Numbered from the stretch's first letter, positions 15,561 to 24,530 are shown. The stretch is DNA of 38,889 nucleotides from Acidaminococcus intestini DSM 21505 (GCF_000425045.1 NZ_AULA01000027.1:1-38889); one strand, 5' to 3'. Program-made: numbers and translations. The notes: generated by a model from the letters alone, not told the origin.

Positions 15561-16907
15561 TTATTGCATGAAAGGCAGTTTGAATCTGCCTTTCCGTGCA
15601 TACTTGTTCATCCCCTGCATGGTCTTCATGAGCTTCTTGCTCTCTTCAAACTGCTTGAGCAAGCGATTGACATCCTGGACACGCTGGCCACAGCCCGCGG
15701 CAATGCGCTTACGACGGGACCCGTTGATAATGCGGGGATTCTGCCGCTCCTTCGGAGTCATGGACGTGATGATGGCCTCCAACCTGCGGACTTCCTTGCC
15801 ATCAAGATCCACGCCTTCAAACTGCTTGCTGAATTTTCCCATGCCGGGAATCATGCTCAGGATGGATTCCAAGGAACCCAGCCTCTTGACCTGTTTCATT
15901 TGGTCAAGGAACATATCGAGGGTGAACTCGTTATGTTTCATTGACTCAGCCAGTCTCTTGGCCGAATCAACATCAATGGCCTCTTGGGCCTTTTCTATGA
16001 GGGATAGGACATCCCCCATTCCAAGGATGCGGGAAGCCATGCGGTCCGGATAAAATGGCTGGAGTGCATCCAGCTTTTCACCCATACCTACAAACTTCAC
16101 CGGGCAATCGGCTACGGATTTGACGCTGAGAACAGCACCACCGCGAGCGTCGCCATCAAGTTTCGTCACAATAAGGCCCGTAATCCCAAGGGCTTTATTG
16201 AAGGCCTCTGCAACCGTCACGGCATCCTGTCCCGTCATTGCGTCGACGACAAGAAGGATTTCATCTGGATGAACCGCGGTTTTGATGTTTTTCAGCTCAT
16301 CCATGAGCTTTTCATCAATATGCAATCGCCCGGCTGTATCGATGAGGACCGTATCGCACAAAAGGGCATTGGCCCTTTTGATGGCCTCTTGGGCAATCGT
16401 CACAGGGGAGACCTCACTGCCCATGGAAAAGACTGGCATGTCCAGTTCCTTTCCAATGACTTCGAGCTGGGTAATGGCAGCGGGACGATAAACGTCACCA
16501 GCAACCATGAGCGGCTTCTTTCCATTTTTGCGGAGGTAATTGGCCAGCTTTCCGATGGAAGTAGTCTTACCTGCACCCTGAAGCCCGGCAAGCATGATCA
16601 CCGTAGGTGGATTCGAGGAAAATTGGAGCTTGCTCTGTTCCCCGCCTAAAAGGGCTATCAGTTCCTCGTGGACGACTTTGACGATATATTGACCAGCGGT
16701 CAGGTTAGGATCAATTTTTTGACCTTGCACCCGTTCCTTGATCTTTGTGGTAAATTCCTTGACAACCTTGAAATTGACATCTGCTTCCAAAAGGGCCAAC
16801 CGCACGTCCCTCAAGGTTTCCTTAAGGTCCTGCTCCGTAACGGTCTTTTGGCCGCGAATCTTTTGGATGGCTGCCGTCAATTTATCGGTCAGCATTTCAA
16901 AAGCCAT
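15561..16907 (-). CDS. ffh: Signal recognition particle protein Ffh (SRP54)
   Basis: A 448-residue SRP GTPase that binds signal sequences of nascent membrane proteins together with the small SRP RNA and docks on FtsY. Order: N domain, GTPase with [10 protein letters not shown] (108-117), [15 protein letters not shown], then the methionine-rich M domain with [27 protein letters not shown] and [12 protein letters not shown], the RNA-binding helix. It ends GRFKLPFMQ, as in many Firmicute Ffh proteins. AGCAGG precedes the ATG. A strong promoter lies at 16964-16992. Confidence 0.98.
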   Translation of the reverse strand: MAFEMLTDKLTAAIQKIRGQKTVTEQDLKETLRDVRLALLEADVNFKVVKEFTTKIKERVQGQKIDPNLTAGQYIVKVVHEELIALLGGEQSKLQFSSNPPTVIMLAGLQGAGKTTSIGKLANYLRKNGKKPLMVAGDVYRPAAITQLEVIGKELDMPVFSMGSEVSPVTIAQEAIKRANALLCDTVLIDTAGRLHIDEKLMDELKNIKTAVHPDEILLVVDAMTGQDAVTVAEAFNKALGITGLIVTKLDGDARGGAVLSVKSVADCPVKFVGMGEKLDALQPFYPDRMASRILGMGDVLSLIEKAQEAIDVDSAKRLAESMKHNEFTLDMFLDQMKQVKRLGSLESILSMIPGMGKFSKQFEGVDLDGKEVRRLEAIITSMTPKERQNPRIINGSRRKRIAAGCGQRVQDVNRLLKQFEESKKLMKTMQGMNKYARKGRFKLPFMQ

Positions 16908-16963
16908 GGTGTACCTGCTTTCTGTCTGGCCGTGGGACCTCTAGGTCCTTTACCGACTTATGT

Positions 16964-16992
16964 AGTATAGCGGATAAACAGCAAGGTGTCAA
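16964..16992 (-). promoter_or_regulatory. Sigma-A promoter of the ffh-rpsP-trmD operon
   Basis: Minus strand TTGACA (16992-16987), 17-base spacer, TATACT (16969-16964), almost consensus. Its -35 lies in one arm of an inverted repeat (AGGTGTCAAG, eight bases, CTTGACACCT; 16984-17011) just after the ylxM stop. The short leader has GGACCTAGAGGTCC, a small hairpin. Confidence 0.88.
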
Positions 16993-17016
16993 GTATTTTC
17001 CCTTGACACCTGATTT

Positions 17017-17382
17017 TCATGCATCACCCATGACCTTATGGATGATGTCTTCAATTTTTTGAAGCCGTTCATCCCCTAGTCCTTCTTCCTTGAGCGCACC
17101 CAGGAGATGGAGGGCCCCCCGCAGTTCAAACTGCATGGATTCTTCCTTTTGGAGGACGCGGAGCTTCTTTTCATACTTTTCAAGGGACTCCTCTACTCGC
17201 TTTAAGAGATCATAGACAGCCTGCCGGCTTGTTCCGCCGGCATCAGCAATCTCGCCAAGGGACAGGTCATCATAAAAATACTGTTCCATGATTTTTTGCT
17301 GCCGCACCGTAAGAAGACTCCCATATACATCATAAAGTCTGCCAATGCGGATCCTTTTGGCAAACAGCGTCTCATCCTGCAT
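17017..17382 (-). CDS. ylxM: YlxM family putative DNA-binding/SRP-associated protein
   Basis: A 121-residue YlxM protein with a sigma-like helix-turn-helix. Family signatures are YDVYGSLLTVRQQKIMEQYF, YDDLSLGEIAD and TSRQAVYDLLKRVEESLEKYEKKL. Homologues are always next to ffh and have been linked to SRP GTPase activity. Here it is not preceded by ftsY, as it often is, but by an unrecognised gene and thiE. GGAGGG precedes the start. A GTGGAGG/CCTCCCAC hairpin lies in the 62-base gap upstream. Confidence 0.93.
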   Translation of the reverse strand: MQDETLFAKRIRIGRLYDVYGSLLTVRQQKIMEQYFYDDLSLGEIADAGGTSRQAVYDLLKRVEESLEKYEKKLRVLQKEESMQFELRGALHLLGALKEEGLGDERLQKIEDIIHKVMGDA

Positions 17383-17444
17383 GAAGCTTTTTCCCTCCTA
17401 GGAAAAAGGAATGTGGGAGGAGAACTTCCTCCACGGATCCTTTA

Positions 17445-17894
17445 TCATGATACTGATGGGTCATGTCCTGACCCATCGAAGAGATTCTTTTCAAGGGACG
17501 GAGCAGACGCCACACGAGGCTTTTTGACAGCCTTTGTCCTACGTTTTCTCCTGCTTCTGCCAAAAAGCCCCAAGGCCTGTTCCCGTTCCTTTTCCCGCCG
17601 TTTCTTTTCTTCCTTGTTGCGATCCCAATAGACATAATGACGGGTATAACGCTTTAAGAGCGCACTGTCCGGATTGCTTTCCTTTTGGAGATTGCCTAGG
17701 CCATAAGCTTCGGCAATCATCTTGCCCAAGGTTGCATTGACGCTGTGGGCCGAATAGGTTTTCACCGCTTCCTTGTATTCCTTCAAAAGGGCCGGGTCGC
17801 GCTCGATGAACAGGAAGATTTCATCAGTCAGGCGTTTTGTAAAAGCGGTAATGGCCTTCCGCCCCAAACGTTCAATCTTTCTTTTTTCCCGCAT
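17445..17894 (-). CDS. Unrecognised basic protein between thiE and ylxM
   Basis: A 149-residue protein I do not recognise. The first ~90 residues are mixed helical (KAITAFTKRLTDEIFLFIER, then KEAVKTYSAHSVNATLGKMI), while 90-130 is a highly charged stretch (NKEEKKRREKEREQ, then GRSRRKRRTKAVKKPR) suggesting nucleic-acid or ribosome contact. No signal peptide, membrane span or cysteine pair is seen. It starts three bases after the thiE stop with AAAGGGGAG upstream, and codon use looks like its neighbours, so it is very likely expressed. Its position before ylxM-ffh hints at translation or export, but that is only context. Confidence 0.7.
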   Translation of the reverse strand: MREKRKIERLGRKAITAFTKRLTDEIFLFIERDPALLKEYKEAVKTYSAHSVNATLGKMIAEAYGLGNLQKESNPDSALLKRYTRHYVYWDRNKEEKKRREKEREQALGLFGRSRRKRRTKAVKKPRVASAPSLEKNLFDGSGHDPSVS

Positions 17895-17897
17895 AGG

Positions 17898-18545
17898 CTA
17901 CTCCCCTTTGCGCAGAGCCTCATAGGCCATCTTCATGGCCTTTACCGTTGCTGTGATGTCTTCAGCGCCGAGAATGGAACTGATCATGGCGCAGCCTGCG
18001 GCCCCGCACTTCATGACTTCCGGGAATTCCTTTTTACCGATACCGCCGATTCCAACAATGGGAAGGGAAATGGCCGCAATGATTTCCCGGAAGGGACCGA
18101 GGCCTAGACAGGACGCATCCTTTTTAGTCTCTGTTGGGTAAAGGGCGCCCACGCCGAGGTAATCGGCGCCGCCACGAAGGGCCGCCTGCGCCTCTTCAAG
18201 GTTATGGGCAGAAATACCGATGATGGCATCATTTCCTAATTCCTGCCGTCCCCGGGCAAGGGATTCATCGCTTTGTCCCAAATGGACCCCATCAGCGCCG
18301 ATGGCCTTGGCGCAGGCAATATCGTCATCGACAAGAAGCGGTACGTCGTAGTGGTCGCACAGGATCTTGACCTTGCGGCCAATGGCAATACGTTCTTCCG
18401 TCGTCACGTCCTTTTCCCTCAGCTGGACCAAAGTAATGCCCGCTTGGAGGGCTTCTTCGACAGCTTCATAAAAATCGCGGCCCTTTTTGTCCGTCACCTT
18501 TCGGTCCGTGACCAAATAGAGGCTGTAATCAATGGTTCGTTTCAT
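17898..18545 (-). CDS. thiE: Thiamine-phosphate synthase
   Basis: A 215-residue TIM-barrel enzyme that joins the hydroxymethylpyrimidine pyrophosphate and thiazole phosphate halves to make thiamine monophosphate. It has YLVTDRK, LVQLREKD, ADGVHLGQSD, GISAHNLEEA, GVGALYPTETKKDA and VGIGGIG at the phosphate site. The usual INDR segment reads VDDDIACAKAIGADG here, a mild variation. It overlaps thiM by four bases (ATGA). No thiC, thiG or thiH is in view, so the cluster looks like salvage. Confidence 0.95.
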   Translation of the reverse strand: MKRTIDYSLYLVTDRKVTDKKGRDFYEAVEEALQAGITLVQLREKDVTTEERIAIGRKVKILCDHYDVPLLVDDDIACAKAIGADGVHLGQSDESLARGRQELGNDAIIGISAHNLEEAQAALRGGADYLGVGALYPTETKKDASCLGLGPFREIIAAISLPIVGIGGIGKKEFPEVMKCGAAGCAMISSILGAEDITATVKAMKMAYEALRKGE

Positions 18546-19354
18546 TTTGCTGGCCCTCCTTTAAAAAGGTTATAAAGCCTATGCCCCTCGTGTTGGCTGA
18601 TGGCATCCATCAAATGGGCCCGGAAGGTCCCAGGGCCGGGAACGTCCTTTTCCGCAAGTTCAGCTCCCGTATTCATGACCGTAAGGCCCCATAGGGCAGC
18701 ATAAAGGGGGGATTCAGGATAGACTCCCAGGGCTGCCGCCATAAGCGTTCCCGTCATGCAGCCAGCCCCCGTAATCCGGCCCAGATAAGCCGTTCCATTA
18801 TGAGCCAGATAAGTTACGGTTCCGTCGCTTACAGCATCAGTGGCACCCGTTACAGCAGCCGTGCAGTGAAACTTGCAGGCCAAAGCTTTGGCAATCCGTT
18901 CCGGATGGTCATCAGAAAGGGAATCCACGCCCTTTCCCCCTTCGCCCTGCCAAGAAAGGAGGGCCTTTCCTTCGGCACTGTTGCCCTTGATGACCGTGAT
19001 GGCCCCAGTCTGAAGCAGGGTACGGGCCGCATCAAAGCGGAAGGACGACGACATGACCCCAACAGGGTCAAGCAGGATAGGCCGTCCACAGGCAGCGGTT
19101 CCGACAAGGGCTTTTTTCATGGCGCCATAGGTTCGTTCATTCATAGTTCCCAAATTGAGGACCAAAGCGTCAGAAAGCTGTGAGATGGCGGGCATTTCCC
19201 CTTCCTCGTCAGCCATCATGGGAGATGCCCCAATGGCAAGGGCCGCATCCGCACAGAATCCGGCCGTCACATAATTTGTTATGTGATGAACCAACGGATG
19301 ATGGGACCGCATGGCCTCACTGATGGAGCAAAAGGCCTTTTCAAGGGGCATCAT
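18542..19354 (-). CDS. thiM: Hydroxyethylthiazole kinase
   Basis: A 270-residue ribokinase-fold enzyme that phosphorylates the thiazole alcohol for thiamine salvage. It shows PLVHHITNYVTAGFCADAAL, IGASPMMADEEGE, LLDPVGV, VIKGNSAEGKAL, and the anion-hole region GRITGAGCMTGTLMAAALG. It overlaps thiD and thiE by four bases at each end, an ATGA arrangement on both sides that implies coupled translation. Confidence 0.96.
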   Translation of the reverse strand: MMPLEKAFCSISEAMRSHHPLVHHITNYVTAGFCADAALAIGASPMMADEEGEMPAISQLSDALVLNLGTMNERTYGAMKKALVGTAACGRPILLDPVGVMSSSFRFDAARTLLQTGAITVIKGNSAEGKALLSWQGEGGKGVDSLSDDHPERIAKALACKFHCTAAVTGATDAVSDGTVTYLAHNGTAYLGRITGAGCMTGTLMAAALGVYPESPLYAALWGLTVMNTGAELAEKDVPGPGTFRAHLMDAISQHEGHRLYNLFKGGPAK

Positions 19355-20157
19355 TTCCCAATCCCTGCCTTTTCATAAAGAGAGACAAAGTGATGGATAG
19401 GGCCGTGCCCATGACCGACAGGAAGGCCATGCTCAATGCCGAGTGCCACATAGTCCTTGGCAAGTTGAGCCGCTTCTGGAAGGGTGTGGCCCAAAGCCAA
19501 TTCTGAAGCAAGGGCGGACGATAAACTGCAGCCCGTTCCATGCGTATTGGAGTTATCGATATGACGGCCCAAAAGCCAAGTCCCGCGCCCATCTTTTTCC
19601 AAAAGATAGTCATCAGCAGTCTGGGCAAGATGACCGCCCTTAAGGAGCACAGCCGCACCGCAGGCATCTAGGATTGCATGGGCTGCCTTTTCCATATCGT
19701 CTTTTGAGCGGATTGTCATGCCTGATAGGACTTCTCCTTCCATCATATTCGGCGTGATGACTGAAGCAAGGGGCAGGAGCTTTTCCAAGAGGGTCCGCCG
19801 GGCCGTCTCCTCAAGAAGATAGGCTCCGCTTGTCGCCACCATGACCGGATCGACAACAAGATAGGAAGGTACATAGGCTTTCATCTTTTTCGCAATGGTC
19901 TCGATGATGGGCGTAATGGAAACCATGCCCACCTTGACGGCATCGACATGAATATCGGAAAAAACTGCATCAATCTGGGCGGCGACAACTTCAGCGTCAA
20001 TATTTTGGATTCTCGTAACGCCGGTCGTATTTTGGGCGGTTACTGCAGTAATAACACTCATTCCAAAGGTGCCATGGGCAGCAAACGTCTTTAGATCAGC
20101 CTGGATTCCCGCGCCGCCGGAGGAATCAGAACCTGCAATGGTGAGCAGATGTTTCAT
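19351..20157 (-). CDS. thiD: Hydroxymethylpyrimidine/phosphomethylpyrimidine kinase
   Basis: A 268-residue ribokinase-fold enzyme that phosphorylates the pyrimidine half of thiamine, normally twice. [20 protein letters not shown] is at 6-25, then [23 protein letters not shown] and the C-terminal [15 protein letters not shown] anion hole. The start ATG 20157 follows GGAAAGGAAG; a 39-base longer frame has no better site. No TPP riboswitch fits in the 76-base gap after tkt. Confidence 0.95.
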   Translation of the reverse strand: MKHLLTIAGSDSSGGAGIQADLKTFAAHGTFGMSVITAVTAQNTTGVTRIQNIDAEVVAAQIDAVFSDIHVDAVKVGMVSITPIIETIAKKMKAYVPSYLVVDPVMVATSGAYLLEETARRTLLEKLLPLASVITPNMMEGEVLSGMTIRSKDDMEKAAHAILDACGAAVLLKGGHLAQTADDYLLEKDGRGTWLLGRHIDNSNTHGTGCSLSSALASELALGHTLPEAAQLAKDYVALGIEHGLPVGHGHGPIHHFVSLYEKAGIGK

Positions 20158-20179
20158 GATGGATCTTCCTTTCCTGTAC

Positions 20180-20238
20180 AAAGAGCGTCCTGCCAATTTG
20201 ACAGGACGCCAAGAACCGTAGGAGCCGGGCTCCCTACT
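20180..20238 (-). terminator. Tandem hairpins between tkt and thiD, weak terminator or processing site
   Basis: Two stems follow each other on the minus strand: GTAGGGAGC/GCTCCTAC at the tkt stop, and GCGTCCTG/CAGGACGC (20209-20202 with 20192-20185) followed by TCTTTG. The T-run is poor, so partial read-through into thiDME is expected. Confidence 0.45.
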
Positions 20239-22225
20239 TTACTTTGCGGACCATATCAACGATATGATCAACGGTGAATCCATATTCTTTATAGACCGTC
20301 TTACCCGGACCAGAAGCGCCAAATGTATCGATACCGATGACGTGGTCCTCGCTGCCCGTATAGCGGGCCCAGCCCGTACGGACACCTGCTTCGACGGCAA
20401 TCGCCGGTACATCCTTGGGAAGGACGCGGCGTCTGTAGGCTGCACTCTGGCTGTCAAAAAGATCCCAGCTGGGCATGGAAACAACTTGAACGCCGATATG
20501 ACGTTTCGTCAATTTTTTCTGGGCTTCAAGGGCTAAATGAACTTCACTGCCTGTAGCAATGATAACGGCCTTGAGGTCTTCTTCTTTCGGGCAAGGGCTC
20601 AGGATGTAAGCGCCTTTGGGTGCACCCTTAGCAATCACTTTGGCATAATCATGAAGAACGGGCATACCCTGACGGGTAAGAAGCAGACAGGTCGGACGGT
20701 CTTTTGTTTCACAGGCCGTCTTCCAAGCAGCCGCTGTTTCAAGGGCATCAGCAGGCCGAATGACGGAAACGTTAGGAATCAGCCGCAGGCTCATGGCCTG
20801 TTCAACAGGCTGATGGGTCGGACCATCTTCACCGACAAAGATGCTGTCGTGGGTAAAGACAAAATGGCTGCCAATGCCCATCAGTGCGGCCATACGGATA
20901 GCAGGACGCATGAAATCAGCAAAGACAAGGAAGGTCGCGCCAAAAGGCAGGAGCCCGCCGTGGAGGCTCAGCCCATTGACGATACAGCCCATGGCATGTT
21001 CGCGGATTCCAAAGTGGATATTGCGGCCTTCCGGTGTTCTCGCGGAGAAGAACCCCTTGCCCTTCATTTCAGTCTTGTTGGATGGCCCAAGGTCAGCACT
21101 GCCGCCGACAAGGCTTGGCAGTGCATCGGCAAGGCTTTGCAGGACTGTACCGGAAGCAGCACGTGTAGCCGCGCTTTCCGTACCATCAAAGATAGCCATG
21201 AGTTTCTTGAGATCAAGATCGACCTTCCCATTCATGCGGTCCACCAGTTCTGCTGCAAGATCAGGATATTTTTTGGCGTATTCATCAAGAAGGGCTTCCC
21301 ATTCAGCCTCTTTTCGTTCTGCCGCGGGAATCTTTTCTTCGAAATGAGCCCGCACTTCATCAGGCACATAGAAGGACTTTTCCGGATCCCAACCGGCGGC
21401 TTTTTTAGTGGCAGCCACATTCTCAGCGCCCAGCGGTTCGCCGTGCGCACTGGCCATATCCTGGCGCGGACTGCCAAAACCAATATGGGTGGGAACAATA
21501 ATGAGGGAAGGACGGTTCTTTTCTCTTTTGGCTTCCTTGATGGCTTTGGCCAGTTCTTCCACATCCTCAGAGGTAGAAACACGCAATACCTGCCATCCAT
21601 AGGCAACAAAACGAGCCCCCACGTCTTCCTTGAAGGCAATGTCCGTATGGCCTTCGATAGTGATCTTGTTATCGTCATAAAGGAAAATTAATTTGCCTAG
21701 TCCCAGCGTCCCTGCAAGGGAAGCGGCTTCAGAAGCAACACCCTCCATCTGGTCGCCGTCGCTTGTGATGCCATAGGTATAATGGTCTACCACGGGGAAC
21801 CCCTTTTTGTTGTAGCGGGCAGCAAGCATCTTTTCTGCCATGGCAAGACCTACGGCCATGGCAAATCCATGACCTAACGGACCGGTTGAAACATCAACAC
21901 CGGGCGTGACCCCATATTCCGGATGGCCCGGGGTCAGGGACCCCCACTGACGGAATTGTTTCAAATCATCAAGGGAGACCTTGTATCCAGCCAAATGAAG
22001 CATGGCATATTGCAGGGCAGAACCATGGCCTGGCGAAAGAACAAAACGATCGCGGTCGAACCAAGACGGATCCTTGGGGTTCACCTTCATGAAACGATCC
22101 CAGATCGTATACATAAGCGGAGCCGTTCCAAGGGGAAGGCCGGGATGGCCGGAATTGGCAGCCTGGACTTCATCAATGGACAAGAAACGTAAGGTATTGA
22201 TGCTTTCTTGATCAATTTTTTTCAT
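20234..22225 (-). CDS. tkt: Transketolase
   Basis: A 663-residue full-length transketolase that moves two-carbon units between sugar phosphates in the pentose phosphate pathway, using thiamine diphosphate. It has NSGHPGLPLG (24-33), GSLTPGHPEYG, the cofactor motif TSDGDQMEGVASEAASLAGT ending in DDNKITIEG, and in the second half GGSADLGPSNKT, IHFGIREHAMG and HDSIFVGEDGPTHQPVEQ. The C-terminal domain ends GFTVDHIVDMVRK. Its own promoter lies at 22276-22304. The next genes downstream make its cofactor precursor. Confidence 0.97.
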   Translation of the reverse strand: MKKIDQESINTLRFLSIDEVQAANSGHPGLPLGTAPLMYTIWDRFMKVNPKDPSWFDRDRFVLSPGHGSALQYAMLHLAGYKVSLDDLKQFRQWGSLTPGHPEYGVTPGVDVSTGPLGHGFAMAVGLAMAEKMLAARYNKKGFPVVDHYTYGITSDGDQMEGVASEAASLAGTLGLGKLIFLYDDNKITIEGHTDIAFKEDVGARFVAYGWQVLRVSTSEDVEELAKAIKEAKREKNRPSLIIVPTHIGFGSPRQDMASAHGEPLGAENVAATKKAAGWDPEKSFYVPDEVRAHFEEKIPAAERKEAEWEALLDEYAKKYPDLAAELVDRMNGKVDLDLKKLMAIFDGTESAATRAASGTVLQSLADALPSLVGGSADLGPSNKTEMKGKGFFSARTPEGRNIHFGIREHAMGCIVNGLSLHGGLLPFGATFLVFADFMRPAIRMAALMGIGSHFVFTHDSIFVGEDGPTHQPVEQAMSLRLIPNVSVIRPADALETAAAWKTACETKDRPTCLLLTRQGMPVLHDYAKVIAKGAPKGAYILSPCPKEEDLKAVIIATGSEVHLALEAQKKLTKRHIGVQVVSMPSWDLFDSQSAAYRRRVLPKDVPAIAVEAGVRTGWARYTGSEDHVIGIDTFGASGPGKTVYKEYGFTVDHIVDMVRKVK

Positions 22226-22275
22226 GAAAACAATATTCCTCCTACCATAACTCGGATATTGGGTCTTTCCTTACG

Positions 22276-22304
22276 ATTATAGGATATTTGGCTTGGTTTC
22301 GCAA
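22276..22304 (-). promoter_or_regulatory. Sigma-A promoter of tkt
   Basis: Minus strand TTGCGA (22304-22299), 17-base spacer, TATAAT (22281-22276). Start near 22269, leaving a leader of about 44 bases. Confidence 0.78.
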
Positions 22305-22312
22305 CAAAGCTT

Positions 22313-22346
22313 CCAAAAAAGGGGCCGCTGCCTGCGGCAGCGGCCA
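22313..22346 (-). terminator. Rho-independent terminator after the EF-G-like gene
   Basis: Minus strand GGCCGCTGCC, loop GCA, GGCAGCGGCC, then CCTTTTTT: a perfect 10-bp GC-rich stem with a T-run. Confidence 0.95.
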
Positions 22347-22354
22347 TGACGTGC

Positions 22355-24424
22355 TTATTTTCCTTCTTTTTCCTTGGCCTCCTCAATGATCTTTTCAGCC
22401 ATTTTTGGCGGAACGTCCTCATAATGATCGAACTTCATCTCAAAGGTTCCGGTTCCTTGGGTCAAGGCACGGAGGTCAACTGCATAATCAAGGATCTCCG
22501 CATATGGCACTTGGGCCTTGATACAGCTTCTTCCATCTTCAGCGGTCTGCATACCCATGATGCGGCCCCGCTTGCTGTTAAGGTCGGAAATAACGTCGCC
22601 AGTAACCCGTTCATCACAGTAAACATCAAGGTTATAATACGGTTCCATAAGAACGGGTTTTGCTTCCGCGCAGCCTTTCTGGAAGGCTTGGTTAGCCGCC
22701 ACCTTAAAAGCCATTTCCGAAGAGTCGACCGTATGATAGGAGCCATCAAGAAGGGTGATCCTGATATCAACTACAGGATAGCCCGCAAGGACTCCATGTT
22801 CAACGGCTTCGCGCATACCCTTTTCTACGGCTGGGATATACTGGCGAGGAACGGCACCGCCGAAGATTTTATCGACGAATTCAAAGCCTCCACCAGGCGG
22901 CAGCGGTTCAAGCCGAACCACAACATGACCATACTGACCATGACCGCCCGTTTGTTTCTTGTATTTGCCCTCAACCTCTGCCGTGCCGCGGATGGTTTCC
23001 TTATATTCCACAATCGGTGCACGAAGTTCTGCTTCCACACCAAACTTGCGTGTCATCCGCTCCATGATGATTTCAAGATGCTGATCCCCCATGCCACTGA
23101 TCAGCGTTTCCTTTGTTACGTTATTGCGAGTTACAATGAAGGTCGGATCCTCATCCATGAGTTTTGTGAGAGCGCCGGCAATCTTTTCTTCATCACCCTT
23201 CTTCTTCGGATAAATGGCCCGGCTGTACATAGGCAGCGGGAATTCAATGGGCTTAAAGAGGACGGGGTTGTTCTTGTCACTTAAGGTATCGCCCGTTGCC
23301 GTGAACTGGAGACGGGAAATGACCCCAATATCACCGGCTACAATCTGTTTCATAGGAATCTGCGTCTTCCCGCGCAAGGTAAAGACAGGCCCGACTTTTT
23401 CCATTTCCTCACGGCTGGCATTATAGACCGCACTATCCGCCGAAATGGCACCGGAAAAGACCCTGACAAAACTCAGACGGCCCACAAAGGGATCTGCCGT
23501 TGTCTTAAAGACGAGAGCAGCCATAGGTGCGTTCGAGTCGCGGACTTCCGTTTTGCCGGTGGTCGGATTTTCCACTTCAAAATCATTGAGAACGGAGGGG
23601 AAAGTATAGTTTACGATGGCATTCAGGCAGCGGCCAAGGCCAATGTTCTTATACGCACTGCCGCAGAGCACAGGGAAGATGATGCCTTGCCGGATACCTT
23701 TAACAAGGCAGTTCATGATGACATTGTCTGGAATTTCCTCACCTTCAAGGTATTTTTCCATAACCTCATCATCGGCTTCGACAGCCGCTTCCACCATCTT
23801 GCTGTGAGCATCGGCGACCCAGTCCTTCAGTTCATCCGGGACTTCGATTTCATCGGCTCCATTGCCGTTGCCGCGGTAGGCCTTCTGATTGAAGACGTCG
23901 ATGACACCACAGAAATTCTCTTCCTTGCCCAAAGGCAGATGGAGCGGCAGAACCCGTTTACCAATCTTGGTCCGGAGGTTATCCATGATTTGATCAAAGT
24001 CAGCATTTTCACGGTCCATCTTATTAACGAAAATCAATCGAGGCAATCCGGCTTCTTCTGCGAGATTCCAGCATTGTTCCGTTCCAATCTGGACCCCGCT
24101 CGTTGCACTGACCACTATGAGCACACTGTCAACGGCGCGGAAAGCGCCCTTTACTTCAGCTACGAAATCAGCAAATCCCGGGGTATCAAGGAAGTTGATC
24201 TTGACATCGTTCCATTCAACAGGCGCAAGGGTCGCACTGACAGAAACACCGCGCTTGATTTCCTCTGGCTCAAAGTCCGTTGTTGTCTGTCCATCCTCCA
24301 CTTTGCACATCCGGCTGATGGCGCCGCTGCGATAAAGCAGGGCTTCCGTAAGGGAAGTCGTCCCTGCACCGCCGTGCCCTACAATAGCAACGTTCCTGAT
24401 TTTATCACCTGTGTACTCTTTCAC
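22355..24424 (-). CDS. Elongation factor G-like GTPase (FusA2-type paralogue) with altered P-loop
   Basis: A 689-residue protein with the five-domain EF-G layout: GTPase, domain II (PFVGRLSFVRVFSG), domain III (MGDQHLEIIMERM), domain IV (QTGGHGQYGHVVVRLEPL) and domain V ending in TQGTGTFEMKFDHYEDVP. It belongs to the EF-G-like branch rather than canonical FusA. The P-loop reads GHGGAGTTS (16-24), with Thr22 where GTPases have Lys, and G3 is DTPGF (80-84), with Phe84 replacing the catalytic His. NKMD (134-137) is intact. GTP hydrolysis may be weak or absent. Start is GTG 24424 behind AAGGGGG. A 25-codon ORF ends in that binding site. It is separated from ribosomal protein genes. Confidence 0.9.
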   Translation of the reverse strand: MKEYTGDKIRNVAIVGHGGAGTTSLTEALLYRSGAISRMCKVEDGQTTTDFEPEEIKRGVSVSATLAPVEWNDVKINFLDTPGFADFVAEVKGAFRAVDSVLIVVSATSGVQIGTEQCWNLAEEAGLPRLIFVNKMDRENADFDQIMDNLRTKIGKRVLPLHLPLGKEENFCGVIDVFNQKAYRGNGNGADEIEVPDELKDWVADAHSKMVEAAVEADDEVMEKYLEGEEIPDNVIMNCLVKGIRQGIIFPVLCGSAYKNIGLGRCLNAIVNYTFPSVLNDFEVENPTTGKTEVRDSNAPMAALVFKTTADPFVGRLSFVRVFSGAISADSAVYNASREEMEKVGPVFTLRGKTQIPMKQIVAGDIGVISRLQFTATGDTLSDKNNPVLFKPIEFPLPMYSRAIYPKKKGDEEKIAGALTKLMDEDPTFIVTRNNVTKETLISGMGDQHLEIIMERMTRKFGVEAELRAPIVEYKETIRGTAEVEGKYKKQTGGHGQYGHVVVRLEPLPPGGGFEFVDKIFGGAVPRQYIPAVEKGMREAVEHGVLAGYPVVDIRITLLDGSYHTVDSSEMAFKVAANQAFQKGCAEAKPVLMEPYYNLDVYCDERVTGDVISDLNSKRGRIMGMQTAEDGRSCIKAQVPYAEILDYAVDLRALTQGTGTFEMKFDHYEDVPPKMAEKIIEEAKEKEGK

Positions 24425-24437
24425 GTTATTGCCCCCT

Positions 24438-24515
24438 TTATATCGAATCTATTCGTAACAATCTCATGGTATCCTTTTTCGCTGATTTCTTGGAATTTTC
24501 CTTCTTTTCTTGCAT
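24438..24515 (-). CDS. Candidate lysine-rich 25-residue leader peptide upstream of the EF-G-like gene
   Basis: An ATG at 24515 with AAGGAAAG just upstream opens 25 codons, eight of them lysine (start MQEKKENSKKSAKKD), and ends at a TAA (24440-24438) that overlaps the ribosome-binding site of the next gene. The arrangement would couple the two translations. No homology is recognised, and so short an ORF may be chance. Confidence 0.3.
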   Translation of the reverse strand: MQEKKENSKKSAKKDTMRLLRIDSI

Positions 24516-24530
24516 GACTTTCCTTAACGG

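Noticed and set aside
20158-20233. Possible TPP riboswitch before thiD
   Set aside because: The 76-base gap holds two simple hairpins and lacks the conserved thi-box sequence; it is also too short.
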